NCBI RefSeq assembly: GCF_000479045.1
Contig: NZ_KI518180.1
Span: 46,333-110,332, forward strand
Direction: 5' to 3'
Source: Cetobacterium somerae ATCC BAA-474
GTDB taxonomy: Bacteria; Fusobacteriota; Fusobacteriia; Fusobacteriales; Fusobacteriaceae
Length of the DNA: 64,000 bases
Program-made: the position numbers and the translations under genes
Notes under the pieces: generated by a model
Told to the model about the DNA's origin: nothing
Seen by the model: only the letters and a program-made list of their open reading frames with translations
Databases searched by the model: none
Shown here: positions 7,883 through 17,015 of the stretch, one piece after another
Layout of the letters: each line of letters begins with the position of its first letter
How positions within the stretch are numbered: position 1 is the first letter of the stretch

Positions 7883-9313
7883 GTGAAGGAAGAGATTATA
7901 AGTGTGGGAATTGATATTGGAACATCTACAACTCAGTTAGTTTTTTCGAAAATAACTTTAGAAAATCTATCTTCTGGAGCAAGAGTTCCTCAAATAAAAA
8001 TTGTGGACAAAGAGATTTTTTATAGAAGTAAAATCTATACAACACCACTTGTAAATTCTTACGAAATTGATATAGAAGCTTTAAAAAAAATATTAAAAGA
8101 TGAGTATGAAGCTTCTAAAGTTCCTAGAGATAAGATAAGTACAGGAGCTGTGATAATAACTGGAGAAACAGCTAGAAAAAGTAATGCTAGAGAGGTACTA
8201 AAAGCTTTAAGTGGAATGGCTGGAGATTTTGTCGTAGCAACAGCTGGACCAGATTTAGAAAGTATAATATCTGGAAAAGGCTCAGGGGCTATGAAGTTTT
8301 CAGAAGAGAATAATACAAGTATCTATAATTTAGATATAGGGGGTGGAACAACAAATATCTCTTTATTTGATAAGGGGGAGGTTGAAGACACAACTTGTTT
8401 AGATATAGGTGGTAGATTAATAAAGTTTGAAAAAAATAGTTTAAAGATAGCATATATTTTTAAAAAATATGAAAAGCTTATTGAAAGATTGAATTTAAGG
8501 AGTTTAAAAGTTGGAGAGATTGCTAGTGAAAGAGATTTAGAAATTTTATGTGATAAAATAGCTGAAATTCTTTTAGAAGCAGTAAGAAATACTCAATTTA
8601 AAAGTGAAGATTACAGATTACTAATAACAGATAAAGACTATAGAACTCTATTGAAAGGTGAGTTTATTAGTTTCTCAGGAGGTGTAGCTGATTTTATCTA
8701 CACTGAACCTGAAAAGAAAGATTACTATACCTATGATGATATCGGTCCACTTTTAGGAGTTTGTATAAAAAGAAAATTTGAAAAAGAAAAAATAAATACA
8801 GTGAGATTAGGAGAAACTATAAGAGCTACAGTTGTAGGAGCAGGTTCTCATACAACTGAGATAAGTGGAAGTACAATAAGTTATGCTAAAGAGGTTCTTC
8901 CAATAAAAAATCTTCCTATATTGAAAATAAATGATGCAGATAAAAATTTTGATTATAAAGATTTAGTAAAAGTTTTAGAAAAAAAATTAGAGTGGTTTAA
9001 AGCAGATGATGGATATCAAGATGTAGCTATTGGATTAAGTGGTAGAAAAGGACTTAAATATAAAGATATACAAGAGATGTCTAAAAATATTTACGAGGTG
9101 ATGAAAAGATTTAAAAGACTAGTAATTATAGTAGAGGAAGACATAGGAAAAGTTTTAGGACAGTGCTTAATATTAGAATCTGAAAATAGGATTCCAATAG
9201 TTTGTATAGACAGTATAAAAGTTAATGATGGTGACTTTGTAGATATTGGACTTCCTCTTGGAAGTGGAAGCGTATTACCAGTAATTGTAAAGACATTAGT
9301 TTTAAGTTATTAA
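7883..9313 (+). CDS. eutA: EutA, ethanolamine ammonia-lyase reactivase
   Basis: 476 aa from a GTG start; AGGAGG lies 7-8 nt upstream. ASKHA-fold ATPase: phosphate-1 motif [13 protein letters not shown] at residues 9-21, adenosine/phosphate-2 region [13 protein letters not shown], and a late [12 protein letters not shown]. EutA exchanges damaged cobalamin from inactivated EutBC in an ATP-dependent way. First gene of the EutV-controlled part of the operon, 27 nt before eutB. Length agrees with family members. Confidence 0.94.
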   Translation: MKEEIISVGIDIGTSTTQLVFSKITLENLSSGARVPQIKIVDKEIFYRSKIYTTPLVNSYEIDIEALKKILKDEYEASKVPRDKISTGAVIITGETARKSNAREVLKALSGMAGDFVVATAGPDLESIISGKGSGAMKFSEENNTSIYNLDIGGGTTNISLFDKGEVEDTTCLDIGGRLIKFEKNSLKIAYIFKKYEKLIERLNLRSLKVGEIASERDLEILCDKIAEILLEAVRNTQFKSEDYRLLITDKDYRTLLKGEFISFSGGVADFIYTEPEKKDYYTYDDIGPLLGVCIKRKFEKEKINTVRLGETIRATVVGAGSHTTEISGSTISYAKEVLPIKNLPILKINDADKNFDYKDLVKVLEKKLEWFKADDGYQDVAIGLSGRKGLKYKDIQEMSKNIYEVMKRFKRLVIIVEEDIGKVLGQCLILESENRIPIVCIDSIKVNDGDFVDIGLPLGSGSVLPVIVKTLVLSY

Positions 9314-9340
9314 ATAAAAAAATAGATTGGGGTGAGTTTG

Positions 9341-10705
9341 ATGAGATTACACACAAGACTTTTTGGCCAAGACTATGTATTTGAAAATTTATATGATGTT
9401 ATGGCTAAAGCAAATGAAGAAAAATCAGGTGATGAGTTAGCTGGAATAGCAGCAAGAAGTACAAAGGAAAGAGTGGCAGCAAAAGAGGTATTATCTAATA
9501 TAAAACTTAAAGAGTTTAAAGAGAATCCTGCAGTTCCTTATGATCAAGATGAGGTTACAAGAATTATAATAGACGCTTTAAACTTAAAGGTATATGAAGA
9601 GATAAAAGAATGGACTGTTGGTGAATTAAGAGAGTGGTTATTAGCTACTGAAAATGGAGATAGAGAGATTCAGTGGATAAGAAGAGGATTAACTTCAGAG
9701 ATGATATCAGCAGTTACAAAGTTAATGTCAAATTTAGATTTGATTAGAGCGGCGAGTAAAATTCAAGTAAAAAAACATTGTAACACAACAATTGGAGGAA
9801 AAGGGATTCTAGCAGCTAGACTGCAACCTAATCATACAACAGATGATCCAGATGGAATAATGATTTCACTACTAGAAGGATTAAGCTATGGAGTTGGAGA
9901 TGCTTTAATAGGATTAAATCCAGTTGATGATACTGTAGATAGTGTTGTTAGAGTTTTACAAAGATTTGATGAGATAAAGAAAAAATTTAATATACCAACA
10001 CAAATATGTGTACTAGCTCACGTAACTACTCAAATGGAAGCTATAAGAAAAGGAGCTCCTACAGATTTAATATTCCAAAGTATAGCTGGATCACAAAAAT
10101 CAAATGAAGCTTTTGGAATAACTGGAGATATGATAGAGGAAGCAAGACAATTAGCTTTAACTCATGGAACAGCAGCTGGACCAAATGTAATGTATTTCGA
10201 AACAGGACAAGGTTCTGAACTTTCTTCAGATGGACATAATGGTGTGGATCAATTAACAATGGAAGCAAGATGTTATGGATTTGCTAAAAAGTATGATCCA
10301 TTTATAGTTAATACCGTAGTTGGATTTATAGGTCCAGAGTATCTTTACGATAGTAAACAAGTTACAAGAGCTGGATTAGAAGACCACTTTATGGGAAAAC
10401 TTCATGGATTATCTATGGGAGTTGACGTTTGTTATACAAACCATATGAAGGCAGACCAAAACGATATTGAAAACTTAGCTGTTTTATTAACAGCAGCTGG
10501 ATGTAACTATTTTATGGGAGTTCCAGCTGGAGATGATATTATGTTAAACTACCAAACTACAGGATATCATGATATTCAAACTTTAAGAGAAACATTAAAT
10601 GTTAAACCTATAAAAGAGTTTGAGGAGTGGCTAGAAAAAGTAGGTATCAGAGATGAGGATGGAAATTTAACTAATCTTGCAGGAGATGCATCACTATTTT
10701 TATAG
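9341..10705 (+). CDS. eutB: EutB, ethanolamine ammonia-lyase large subunit
   Basis: 454 aa from ATG 9341, matching the usual length and starting MRLHTRLFG; GGGGTG is 6 nt upstream. An in-frame GTG at 9332 lies inside that RBS and is rejected as the start. The (beta/alpha)8 catalytic subunit carries the strongly conserved stretches GLTSEMISAV, NTTIGGKGILAARLQPN, CVLAHVTTQ, YFETGQGSELS, FIVNTVVGFIGPEYLY, AGLEDHFMGKLHGLSMG and AGDDIMLNYQT. With EutC and adenosylcobalamin it splits ethanolamine into acetaldehyde and ammonia inside the microcompartment. Confidence 0.97.
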   Translation: MRLHTRLFGQDYVFENLYDVMAKANEEKSGDELAGIAARSTKERVAAKEVLSNIKLKEFKENPAVPYDQDEVTRIIIDALNLKVYEEIKEWTVGELREWLLATENGDREIQWIRRGLTSEMISAVTKLMSNLDLIRAASKIQVKKHCNTTIGGKGILAARLQPNHTTDDPDGIMISLLEGLSYGVGDALIGLNPVDDTVDSVVRVLQRFDEIKKKFNIPTQICVLAHVTTQMEAIRKGAPTDLIFQSIAGSQKSNEAFGITGDMIEEARQLALTHGTAAGPNVMYFETGQGSELSSDGHNGVDQLTMEARCYGFAKKYDPFIVNTVVGFIGPEYLYDSKQVTRAGLEDHFMGKLHGLSMGVDVCYTNHMKADQNDIENLAVLLTAAGCNYFMGVPAGDDIMLNYQTTGYHDIQTLRETLNVKPIKEFEEWLEKVGIRDEDGNLTNLAGDASLFL

Positions 10706-10717
10706 GAGGAGAGAATA

Positions 10718-11596
10718 ATGATTTCTGAAAAAGAGTTGAAAGATATAATATCACAAGTTTTAAAAGAGATGGATGGAGAGGGAAAGGCTTTAGAAAAAGT
10801 AAAAGAGAGAGTTGAAAAAACACTTTCTAATTTGGAAGAGGTAGAGGACATAACTAAAATTGATTTAAGAGAAGTTATAGACGTAGTGAATCCAAAAAAT
10901 AGAGAGGAGTTATTAAAGTATAAAAGAAAAACACCAGCAAGAGTTGGAATTGGAAGAGCTGGAACAAGATATACAACATCAACAATGTTAAGATTTAGAG
11001 CTGATCACGCTTCAGCACAAGATGCTGTATTTACTGATGTTTCAGATGAAATATTAGCTAAAAATAATCTATTTACAGTTCAAACAAGATGTAACTCTAA
11101 AGATGAATATATAACAAGACCAGATTTAGGAAGAAGATTATCAGATGAAGCTGTGAAAGTTTTAAAAGAGAGATGTAAACAAAATCCAACAGTTCAAGTT
11201 TATGTTTCAGATGGTCTTAGTTCAACAGCAGTAGAAGCAAACGTTGAAAATATACTTCCAGCACTATTAAATGGATTAAAAGCTTATGGAATAGATACAG
11301 GAACACCATTTTTCTTGAAATATGGAAGAGTTGCTGCTTCAGATGACGTAGCTGAAACACTTGGTGCAACAGTAACTTGTGTATTAATTGGAGAGAGACC
11401 AGGACTAGCAACTGCAGAAAGTATGAGTGCATATATAACATATAAAGGATATGTAGGAATACCAGAAGCTAAGAGAACAGTTGTATCAAATATACATGAA
11501 AAAGGAACTCCAGCAGTGGAAGCAGGAGCACATGTGGCACATATAATTAAGAAAATATTAGACGCTAAAGCAAGCGGACAAGATTTAAAATTATAA
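10718..11596 (+). CDS. eutC: EutC, ethanolamine ammonia-lyase small subunit
   Basis: 292 aa, ATG with AGGAGGAG upstream. The first 20 residues (SEKELKDIISQVLKEM) form an amphipathic helix of the encapsulation-peptide type known from EutC. The rest is the cobalamin-binding subunit: ARVGIGRAGTRYTTSTMLRFRADHASAQDAVF, VSDGLSSTAVEAN, and GERPGLATAESMSAYITYKG. Works as the EutBC complex. It follows eutB by 12 nt and precedes eutL by 10 nt. Confidence 0.96.
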   Translation: MISEKELKDIISQVLKEMDGEGKALEKVKERVEKTLSNLEEVEDITKIDLREVIDVVNPKNREELLKYKRKTPARVGIGRAGTRYTTSTMLRFRADHASAQDAVFTDVSDEILAKNNLFTVQTRCNSKDEYITRPDLGRRLSDEAVKVLKERCKQNPTVQVYVSDGLSSTAVEANVENILPALLNGLKAYGIDTGTPFFLKYGRVAASDDVAETLGATVTCVLIGERPGLATAESMSAYITYKGYVGIPEAKRTVVSNIHEKGTPAVEAGAHVAHIIKKILDAKASGQDLKL

Positions 11597-11606
11597 GGAG
11601 GAAAAA

Positions 11607-12260
11607 ATGACAAACGATCCTATAAAACCAAGTGTTTTAGCAGTTAAGCTAATACCAAATGTAGATGATAAAATGGCGGAAGAGTTCAAACTTCCAAAAG
11701 GGTATAAGAGTATTGGAATAGTTACAGCAGATTGTGATGATGTAACATATACAGCATTAGATTATGCAACAAAAATGTCAGAAGTTGAAGTAGTTTATGG
11801 TAGATCATTTTATGGTGGAGCAGCAAATGCAAATACAAAATTAGCTGGAGAAGTTATTGGAATAATAGCTGGACCTACACCTGCTGAAGTAAAAAGTGGA
11901 TTAAATGCAATAGTAGACTTTATAGAAAATGAAGCATGTTTCTATAGTGCTAATGATGATGATACAATTGCATATTATGCTCACTGTGTTTCAAGAACAG
12001 GAACTTATTTGTCAAAAACTGCAGGAGTACCAGAGGGAGAAGCTTTAGCATATTTAATAGCACCACCTTTAGAAGCTATGTATGCACTTGATGTAGCATT
12101 AAAAGCAGCAGATGTAAGATTAGCAGCTTTCTTTGGACCACCATCAGAAACTAACTTTGGAGGAGGACTTTTAACAGGTAGTCAATCAGCATGTAAAGCA
12201 GCATGTGATGCTTTTGCTGATGCTGTGAAATATGTTGCTCAAAATCCATTAAAGTTCTAA
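11607..12260 (+). CDS. eutL: EutL, trimeric tandem-BMC shell protein
   Basis: 217 aa, the usual EutL length, beginning MTNDPIKPSVLAVKLIPNVD. Two permuted BMC domains: the first includes IGIVTADCDDVTYTALDYATKMSEVEVVYGRSFYGG, the second YLIAPPLEAMYALDVALKAADVRLAAFFGPPSETNFGGGLLTGSQSAC. EutL trimers have a large gated pore, proposed for passage of cobalamin or other large cofactors. ATG with GGAGG upstream, in the run of shell genes. Confidence 0.96.
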   Translation: MTNDPIKPSVLAVKLIPNVDDKMAEEFKLPKGYKSIGIVTADCDDVTYTALDYATKMSEVEVVYGRSFYGGAANANTKLAGEVIGIIAGPTPAEVKSGLNAIVDFIENEACFYSANDDDTIAYYAHCVSRTGTYLSKTAGVPEGEALAYLIAPPLEAMYALDVALKAADVRLAAFFGPPSETNFGGGLLTGSQSACKAACDAFADAVKYVAQNPLKF

Positions 12261-12277
12261 AAGGAGTTGTTTAAATT

Positions 12278-12682
12278 ATGAAAGCGTTAGGAATGATTGA
12301 AACAAGAGGAATGGTTGGAGCGATAGAGGCTGTAGATGTGGCGTGTAAGACGGCAGATGTAGAGGTACTAAATAGACATCTTGTAAAAGGTGGAATAGTG
12401 ACAGTTGAAATAGTTGGTGACGTTGGAGCTGTAAAAGTTGCAGTAGAAGCGGCAGCTGAAGCAGTTAAAAGATTAGGAGTTTATATGGGAAGTCATGTAA
12501 TTCCAAGACCAACTGAAGAAGTATACAATATGTTAGAAAAAAAAGAGGTTCCAACAGAAAAGGTAGTAGAGGAAGAGATAATTGTAGAGCTTCCAGAAGA
12601 AAATGAAGTGATAGTAGAAGAAATAGTAGATGAAGTAGAAACAAAATCAGTAGTAAATAGAAGAGATAAAACTAAAAAATAG
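12278..12682 (+). CDS. EutM-like BMC hexamer protein with charged C-terminal extension
   Basis: 134 aa. Residues 1-88 are a canonical BMC-H domain ([30 protein letters not shown]). Normal EutM/PduA proteins stop there; here residues about 90-134 add a very acidic stretch of E/V repeats ending in a short basic tail (NRRDKTKK). The tail might face the lumen or cytosol and tether a partner, as the C-terminal domain of EutK does, but it does not look like the EutK nucleic-acid-binding domain. ATG has AAGGAG upstream. It is 17 nt before a normal-length EutM, suggesting duplication and divergence. Confidence 0.88.
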   Translation: MKALGMIETRGMVGAIEAVDVACKTADVEVLNRHLVKGGIVTVEIVGDVGAVKVAVEAAAEAVKRLGVYMGSHVIPRPTEEVYNMLEKKEVPTEKVVEEEIIVELPEENEVIVEEIVDEVETKSVVNRRDKTKK

Positions 12683-12699
12683 ATAAGGAGAGGATATTT

Positions 12700-12984
12700 A
12701 TGGCAACTTTAAATGCATTAGGAATGGTAGAAACAAGAGGATTAGTAGCAGCGATAGAGGCAGCAGACGCAATGGTGAAAGCAGCAAACGTAACTTTAAT
12801 AGGAAAAGAGATTGTTGGAGGAGGACTTGTGAGTGTTTTAGTTAGAGGAGACGTTGGAGCTGTAAAAGCAGCAACAGATGCTGGAGCAGCAGCTGCAGAT
12901 AGAATTGGAGAGTTAATCTCTGTTCACGTAATTCCAAGACCACACTCAGATGTAGAGGCAATCTTACCAAAAGAAGCAAAGTAG
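12700..12984 (+). CDS. eutM: EutM, major hexameric microcompartment shell protein
   Basis: 94 aa, a standard single BMC domain: [30 protein letters not shown] split by the usual strand/helix order, [14 protein letters not shown], and the closing [16 protein letters not shown]. It should form the flat hexamers that build most of the facets. RBS AAGGAGAGG upstream. A strong hairpin (12994-13023) follows its stop, possibly stabilising this abundant shell message. Confidence 0.95.
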   Translation: MATLNALGMVETRGLVAAIEAADAMVKAANVTLIGKEIVGGGLVSVLVRGDVGAVKAATDAGAAAADRIGELISVHVIPRPHSDVEAILPKEAK

Positions 12985-12993
12985 TAAAATATA

Positions 12994-13023
12994 TTAGGGA
13001 GTGACGTGCTAGTCACTCCCTAA
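12994..13023 (+). other. Strong intercistronic hairpin after eutM
   Basis: Perfect 12-bp stem (TTAGGGAGTGAC, 12994-13005, against 13012-13023) with the 6-nt loop GTGCTA. It is followed by A residues, not T, so on the plus strand it is not an intrinsic terminator. Likely a 3' stabiliser or processing signal setting the shell-to-enzyme ratio. The RBS of the next gene begins about 10 nt later. Confidence 0.75.
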
Positions 13024-13043
13024 AAAAAATGAAAGGAGAAGAG

Positions 13044-13562
13044 ATGAAAGCGTTAGGTATAGTTGAATTCAATAGTATTCCAAAGGGAATTGAGGAATTA
13101 GATAAAATTATAAAATTTAATGAATTAAAAATATATAAGGCTGGAGTAACTTGTCCTGGAAAATATTATTTTATAGTTTATGGAGATAACTCTTCAGTTA
13201 AAGATGGATTAAAAGATTTAACAGGGGAACGTTGTAAACAAGTTATCTCTGGAGTAAGTGAAAAGCTTTTAGAAGCATTAAATAGAAAAAGAGAAGATAA
13301 AAAATTTAAAGCAATAGGTGTAGTTGAATTTTTGAATATAGCTGATGGTGTTAAAGTTTTAGATCATGTGATTAAAAGTGTTGATGTAGATATAGTTAAA
13401 TTAGTTTTAGGATGGACACTAGCAGGAAAATGTTATTTTGTTGTAGGAGGAGAAACGAGTTCTATAGATGAGGCAATAGTTTTAGTTACAGGATCATCTT
13501 ATAAATATATGGATATTAGTAAAATAAATAACCCAGTTGAAAACATACTTGATTATATTTAA
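13044..13562 (+). CDS. PduT-like tandem-BMC shell protein, putative [4Fe-4S] site
   Basis: 172 aa from ATG 13044, with GGAG 5 nt upstream; the in-frame ATG at 13029 lies before that RBS and is rejected. Two BMC domains (about 1-85 and 90-172). The first has VTCPGKYYFIVYGD, with C37 at the position where PduT has ICPGKF and binds a 4Fe-4S cluster at the trimer pore; the second has LAGKCYFVVGGE, also PduT-like. It probably forms trimers able to carry an Fe-S cluster and move electrons across the shell. Unlike classical eut operons, which use EutL as their BMC-T, this one carries both. Confidence 0.82.
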   Translation: MKALGIVEFNSIPKGIEELDKIIKFNELKIYKAGVTCPGKYYFIVYGDNSSVKDGLKDLTGERCKQVISGVSEKLLEALNRKREDKKFKAIGVVEFLNIADGVKVLDHVIKSVDVDIVKLVLGWTLAGKCYFVVGGETSSIDEAIVLVTGSSYKYMDISKINNPVENILDYI

Positions 13563-13581
13563 GTTTTAATAGGGAGGCAAA

Positions 13582-15018
13582 ATGGATAGAGATTTGATGT
13601 CAAGACAAGAGGTAAGAGATTTAATAAGAAAATCAAAGGAAGCTCAGAAAATATATGCTACATTTTCTCAAGAGAAAATAGATAGTATTATATGTTCTAT
13701 GGTAGAGGGAATAAAAGGGTACAGTGAAAAATTAGCTAAGATGGCTGTTGAAGAAACTGGTTTTGGAAATTGGCAAGATAAAGTTCTAAAAAATAAGTTC
13801 GCTTCAGAATATGTATATGAGTATATAAAAAATATGAAAACTATTGGTGAGTTAAAAAATGAAAATGGAGTTTTAGAAATTGGTGTTCCTTTAGGTGTTA
13901 TAGCTGGATTAATTCCATCGACAAATCCAACATCTACAACAATTTATAAAACATTAATATCATTAAAAGCTGGAAATGGAATAATTGTAAGTCCTCATCC
14001 AAATGCTAAAAATTGTATAATTGAAACAGCTAATCTATTGATAGAGATTGCAGAAAAAGCTGGAGCACCTGAAGGATTAATAAGTGTAGTAAAAACAGTA
14101 ACTATGGATGCAACAGAGGAATTAATGAAACATGAGGATACAGCACTGATTTTAGCTACTGGTGGAGAAGCTATGGTAAAAGCTGCTTATAGTTCAGGGA
14201 ATCCAGCAATAGGAGTTGGACCAGGAAATGGACCAGCATTTATAGAGAAAAGTGCAAATATAAAATTAGCTGTGAAAAGAATTATAGATAGTAAAACTTT
14301 TGATAATGGTGTTATATGTGCTTCTGAGCAATCTATAATTGTAGAAAAAGTGATAAGAGAACAAGTGAAAGAGGAGTTATTAGCTCAAGGTGGATATTTC
14401 TTAAATCCAGAAGAATCTAAAAAACTTGCTAATTTCATTTTAAGAAGTAATGGAACTATGAATCCACAAATTGTAGGTAAAAATGCTTTAAGATTAGCAC
14501 AGATGGCAGGAATAAATGTTCCATGTGACACTAAAGTTTTAATTTCAGAAGAGTGTGAAGTTTCAAAAAGAAATCCATACTCTAGAGAGAAATTAGCTCC
14601 AATTTTAGCATTTTATGTTGAAAATAGTTGGGAAGAAGCGTGTGAAAGATCTATTGAGATATTAAATGTAGAAGGAAAAGGACATACTATGGTTATTCAC
14701 TCTGAGAATGAGATGGTTATAAGAGAGTTTGCTCTAAAAAAACCAGTTTCAAGACTTTTAGTTAATACACCAGGTGCTTTAGGTGGAATTGGTGGAACAA
14801 CTAATCTTGCTCCAGCACTAACTCTAGGATGTGGTGCAGTTGGAGGAAGTTCAACTTCTGATAATATAACACCATTAAATCTTATAAATATAAGAAGAGT
14901 GGCTTGGGGAGTCAGAGAGCTAGAGGATATAAAAAGAGAAAAGAAAAGCTGTGAAACATCACAAGATAAATTAGAAGAGATGGTAAAGAAAATAGTAGCA
15001 GATATATTAAATAGATAG
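13582..15018 (+). CDS. eutE: EutE, CoA-acylating acetaldehyde dehydrogenase
   Basis: 478 aa. ALDH-fold enzyme converting acetaldehyde, NAD+ and CoA to acetyl-CoA. Catalytic cysteine C246 in DNGVICASEQS; cofactor region GPGNGPAF at 213-220; LGVIAGLIPSTNPTSTT at 104-120. The last residues (DKLEEMVKKIVADILNR) form an amphipathic helix like an encapsulation peptide, which in enterobacterial EutE is described at the N-terminus, so targeting may be C-terminal here. RBS AGGGAGG before the ATG; 11 nt before eutT. Confidence 0.95.
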   Translation: MDRDLMSRQEVRDLIRKSKEAQKIYATFSQEKIDSIICSMVEGIKGYSEKLAKMAVEETGFGNWQDKVLKNKFASEYVYEYIKNMKTIGELKNENGVLEIGVPLGVIAGLIPSTNPTSTTIYKTLISLKAGNGIIVSPHPNAKNCIIETANLLIEIAEKAGAPEGLISVVKTVTMDATEELMKHEDTALILATGGEAMVKAAYSSGNPAIGVGPGNGPAFIEKSANIKLAVKRIIDSKTFDNGVICASEQSIIVEKVIREQVKEELLAQGGYFLNPEESKKLANFILRSNGTMNPQIVGKNALRLAQMAGINVPCDTKVLISEECEVSKRNPYSREKLAPILAFYVENSWEEACERSIEILNVEGKGHTMVIHSENEMVIREFALKKPVSRLLVNTPGALGGIGGTTNLAPALTLGCGAVGGSSTSDNITPLNLINIRRVAWGVRELEDIKREKKSCETSQDKLEEMVKKIVADILNR

Positions 15019-15029
15019 GAGAGGTACTT

Positions 15030-15788
15030 ATGGTTCTAACAGAGGAAAAATTAAGATCTCTTTATAAAAAAGATGAAAATATGAAAGAGATTTCTTTAGA
15101 AAAAGGAACAATTTTAACTCCTTCAGCAAGACAATTTTTAATAGATAAAGATATAAAAGTAGTTGATAAAATAGTTGGAAAAACCGAAGAGGCTAGAGAG
15201 TTTAAAGAGATAAGAAATGAAGAATCAAAACCTAAGTACAAAGGAATATTAGGAGAGCTTTACGTTGAAAAACCAGAGTATATGACTCAAATATATGGAA
15301 ATGTTTTAGTAAAAAAAGATGATAAAAGGATAATTTTTAGAGGTGTAATAGATTCTTTTCAAAGTCGTTGGCTAGTTTTAATGAAAGATTTAGAAGAGAT
15401 TAAAAATGTTAAACTCCAAAAAGATTTAGAAAGTATTGAAAAATTTATAAAAAACATTTTAGTTTCAGAGGTTATAGGAGAGGCATTAGTTGATATAAAG
15501 GTTTTAGAAAAAAGTTTAGATGAGATTAGAGATATCTCTCATAATCCTAAAAAATATTTTAATAGAGAGCATCTCTTTGGAATATGTTCAAAGGATAGTT
15601 ATCCAGTTATAAAATTAAATGAGATGAGAGCACTATCTAGAGAGTTAGAGATTAAAGGTGTAGAAGCTTTTGTTAAAGAGAATGGAACAATCGAAAGAAG
15701 AGACATCCTATTAGCACTAAATAGATTAAGTAGTGCTATCTATATAATGATGTTAAGAGGGGTGACAGGAGAGTATGGAAATCGATGA
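15030..15788 (+). CDS. eutT: EutT, ATP:cob(I)alamin adenosyltransferase
   Basis: 252 aa, ATG with AGGAGAGG upstream. The N-terminus carries the EutT module with TILTPSARQFL; residues about 85-240 are the helical adenosyltransferase domain, ending in LALNRLSSAIYIMMLRGVTG, which closely matches the enterobacterial EutT C-terminus. It makes the adenosylcobalamin needed by EutBC. The cysteine cluster (H-x11-CC-x2-C) of Salmonella/E. coli EutT is not present between the N-module and the core, so a metal-independent form is likely. It overlaps eutD by 14 nt. Confidence 0.9.
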   Translation: MVLTEEKLRSLYKKDENMKEISLEKGTILTPSARQFLIDKDIKVVDKIVGKTEEAREFKEIRNEESKPKYKGILGELYVEKPEYMTQIYGNVLVKKDDKRIIFRGVIDSFQSRWLVLMKDLEEIKNVKLQKDLESIEKFIKNILVSEVIGEALVDIKVLEKSLDEIRDISHNPKKYFNREHLFGICSKDSYPVIKLNEMRALSRELEIKGVEAFVKENGTIERRDILLALNRLSSAIYIMMLRGVTGEYGNR

Positions 15789-16422
15789 GATTGTAAAATT
15801 AGTAAAGGATGCTGTAGAAAAAGAGTTGAATCAAAAAGAGTATAAAAATATGAAAAGAATTCCAATAGAAGCTTCAGGTAGGCATATTCACCTTTCAGAG
15901 GAGGATGCAGAGGTTTTATTTGGAGAGAGATATCAATTTAATAAAGTGAAAGATCTATCTCAACCTGGACAATATGCTTGTAAGGAAAGAGTTAGACTAG
16001 TTGGTCCAAAAGGAGTAATTGAAGGAGTAATAGTTTTAGGACCATTTAGGGGAAGTACTCAAATTGAACTTTCATTAACAGATGCTAGAACTTTAGGTGT
16101 AACTCCTATTTTAAGAGAATCAGGAAGTACAAAGGATACTCCAGGAATTTTAATAACAAATGGTGATAGATACTTAAAGTTAAAAGAGGGAGTAATAGTA
16201 GCTAAAAATCATATTCATATGACAGAAGAAGACTCAAGAAGGTTAAACTTAAAAGATAAGGATAAGGTAAAAGTAAAAATTTGTGGTAGTTTAAGACCAA
16301 TGATTTTTGAAGATGTTGTTGTGAGAGTGAATAATAGATTTTCTCTAAATATGCATATAGACTATGATGAAGCCAATGCTTGTTTTTTAACTAAAGACTC
16401 TTATGGAGAGATTTATGAATGA
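15775..16422 (+). CDS. eutD: PduL-type phosphotransacylase of the eut operon
   Basis: 215 aa. Two PduL domains with zinc-binding histidines: EASGRHIHLSEEDAEVLFG near residues 33-51 and AKNHIHMTEEDSRRL near 143-157, plus a third histidine at NMHIDYDEANAC. Converts acetyl-CoA and phosphate to acetyl-phosphate and CoA, recycling CoA inside the compartment. It is not homologous to the Pta-like EutD of E. coli despite the shared role. The N-terminal helix (IDEIVKLVKDAVEKEL) looks like an encapsulation peptide. Start overlaps eutT by 14 nt, RBS GGAGAG. Confidence 0.92.
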   Translation: MEIDEIVKLVKDAVEKELNQKEYKNMKRIPIEASGRHIHLSEEDAEVLFGERYQFNKVKDLSQPGQYACKERVRLVGPKGVIEGVIVLGPFRGSTQIELSLTDARTLGVTPILRESGSTKDTPGILITNGDRYLKLKEGVIVAKNHIHMTEEDSRRLNLKDKDKVKVKICGSLRPMIFEDVVVRVNNRFSLNMHIDYDEANACFLTKDSYGEIYE

Positions 16423-17011
16423 AAATGATTTATTAGATATTATAAGAAAAGAGATAGAGAAGTATATAAGAGAAAAAAATAGTTCACAAGGACAAAACAT
16501 AAAAGAAAAAATAACTCTTTTAGGAGAGGATTTAGTACTTAAAGAGGAGTTAGAAAAAAGATTTGAGATTTCAGATGAAAGCGATAAAATAGTAGTTTTT
16601 TCATTGGAAATTGATGAGTTATTTTCCATTTCAAACGCAACATATATAAATCCAAAAACAGAGTTGATAATAAAATCTCTATTAAAAAATAAATATATAT
16701 ATTTAATAGAGGAGGGAATATCTTGGCGAAGTTACAGTTGTGAAGTTAAAAAAATAGCCGATAAGTATTTAAGTTATGAAAAAGAACTGAAAGATATGGG
16801 GATAAAAATTATTAAAAAAATGGAAGTTCTTGATTATTTGGATAATACTAAAAGGAAAAAATATTTTGATAAAAAAGTGATGACTTTAAAGGATGTTAAA
16901 GAGATTGAAAGAGAAGCAGCAGATGAAATAGTTATTTCAGATAAAATCTTTATAACAGACTCAGCCAAAGAATATTTAAAAAATTCAGCTTTAGAAATAA
17001 AAAAAGGGTGA
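16415..17011 (+). CDS. Ethanolamine-utilisation hypothetical protein (eut_hyp family)
   Basis: 198 aa from ATG 16415 (GGAGAG upstream, 8-nt overlap with eutD); an ATG at 16403 lacks an RBS. The position and composition fit the uncharacterised family found in Gram-positive-type eut operons (eut_hyp, absent from enterobacteria). The N-terminal helix NENDLLDIIRKEIEKYI resembles an encapsulation peptide. The last 35 residues (EIVISDKIFITDSAKEYL...) resemble the LTPSAR module of EutT and EutQ. The middle part has an alpha/beta look but no motif I recognise. Probably a lumen protein of unknown role. Confidence 0.75.
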   Translation: MNENDLLDIIRKEIEKYIREKNSSQGQNIKEKITLLGEDLVLKEELEKRFEISDESDKIVVFSLEIDELFSISNATYINPKTELIIKSLLKNKYIYLIEEGISWRSYSCEVKKIADKYLSYEKELKDMGIKIIKKMEVLDYLDNTKRKKYFDKKVMTLKDVKEIEREAADEIVISDKIFITDSAKEYLKNSALEIKKG

Positions 17012-17015
17012 TTTT

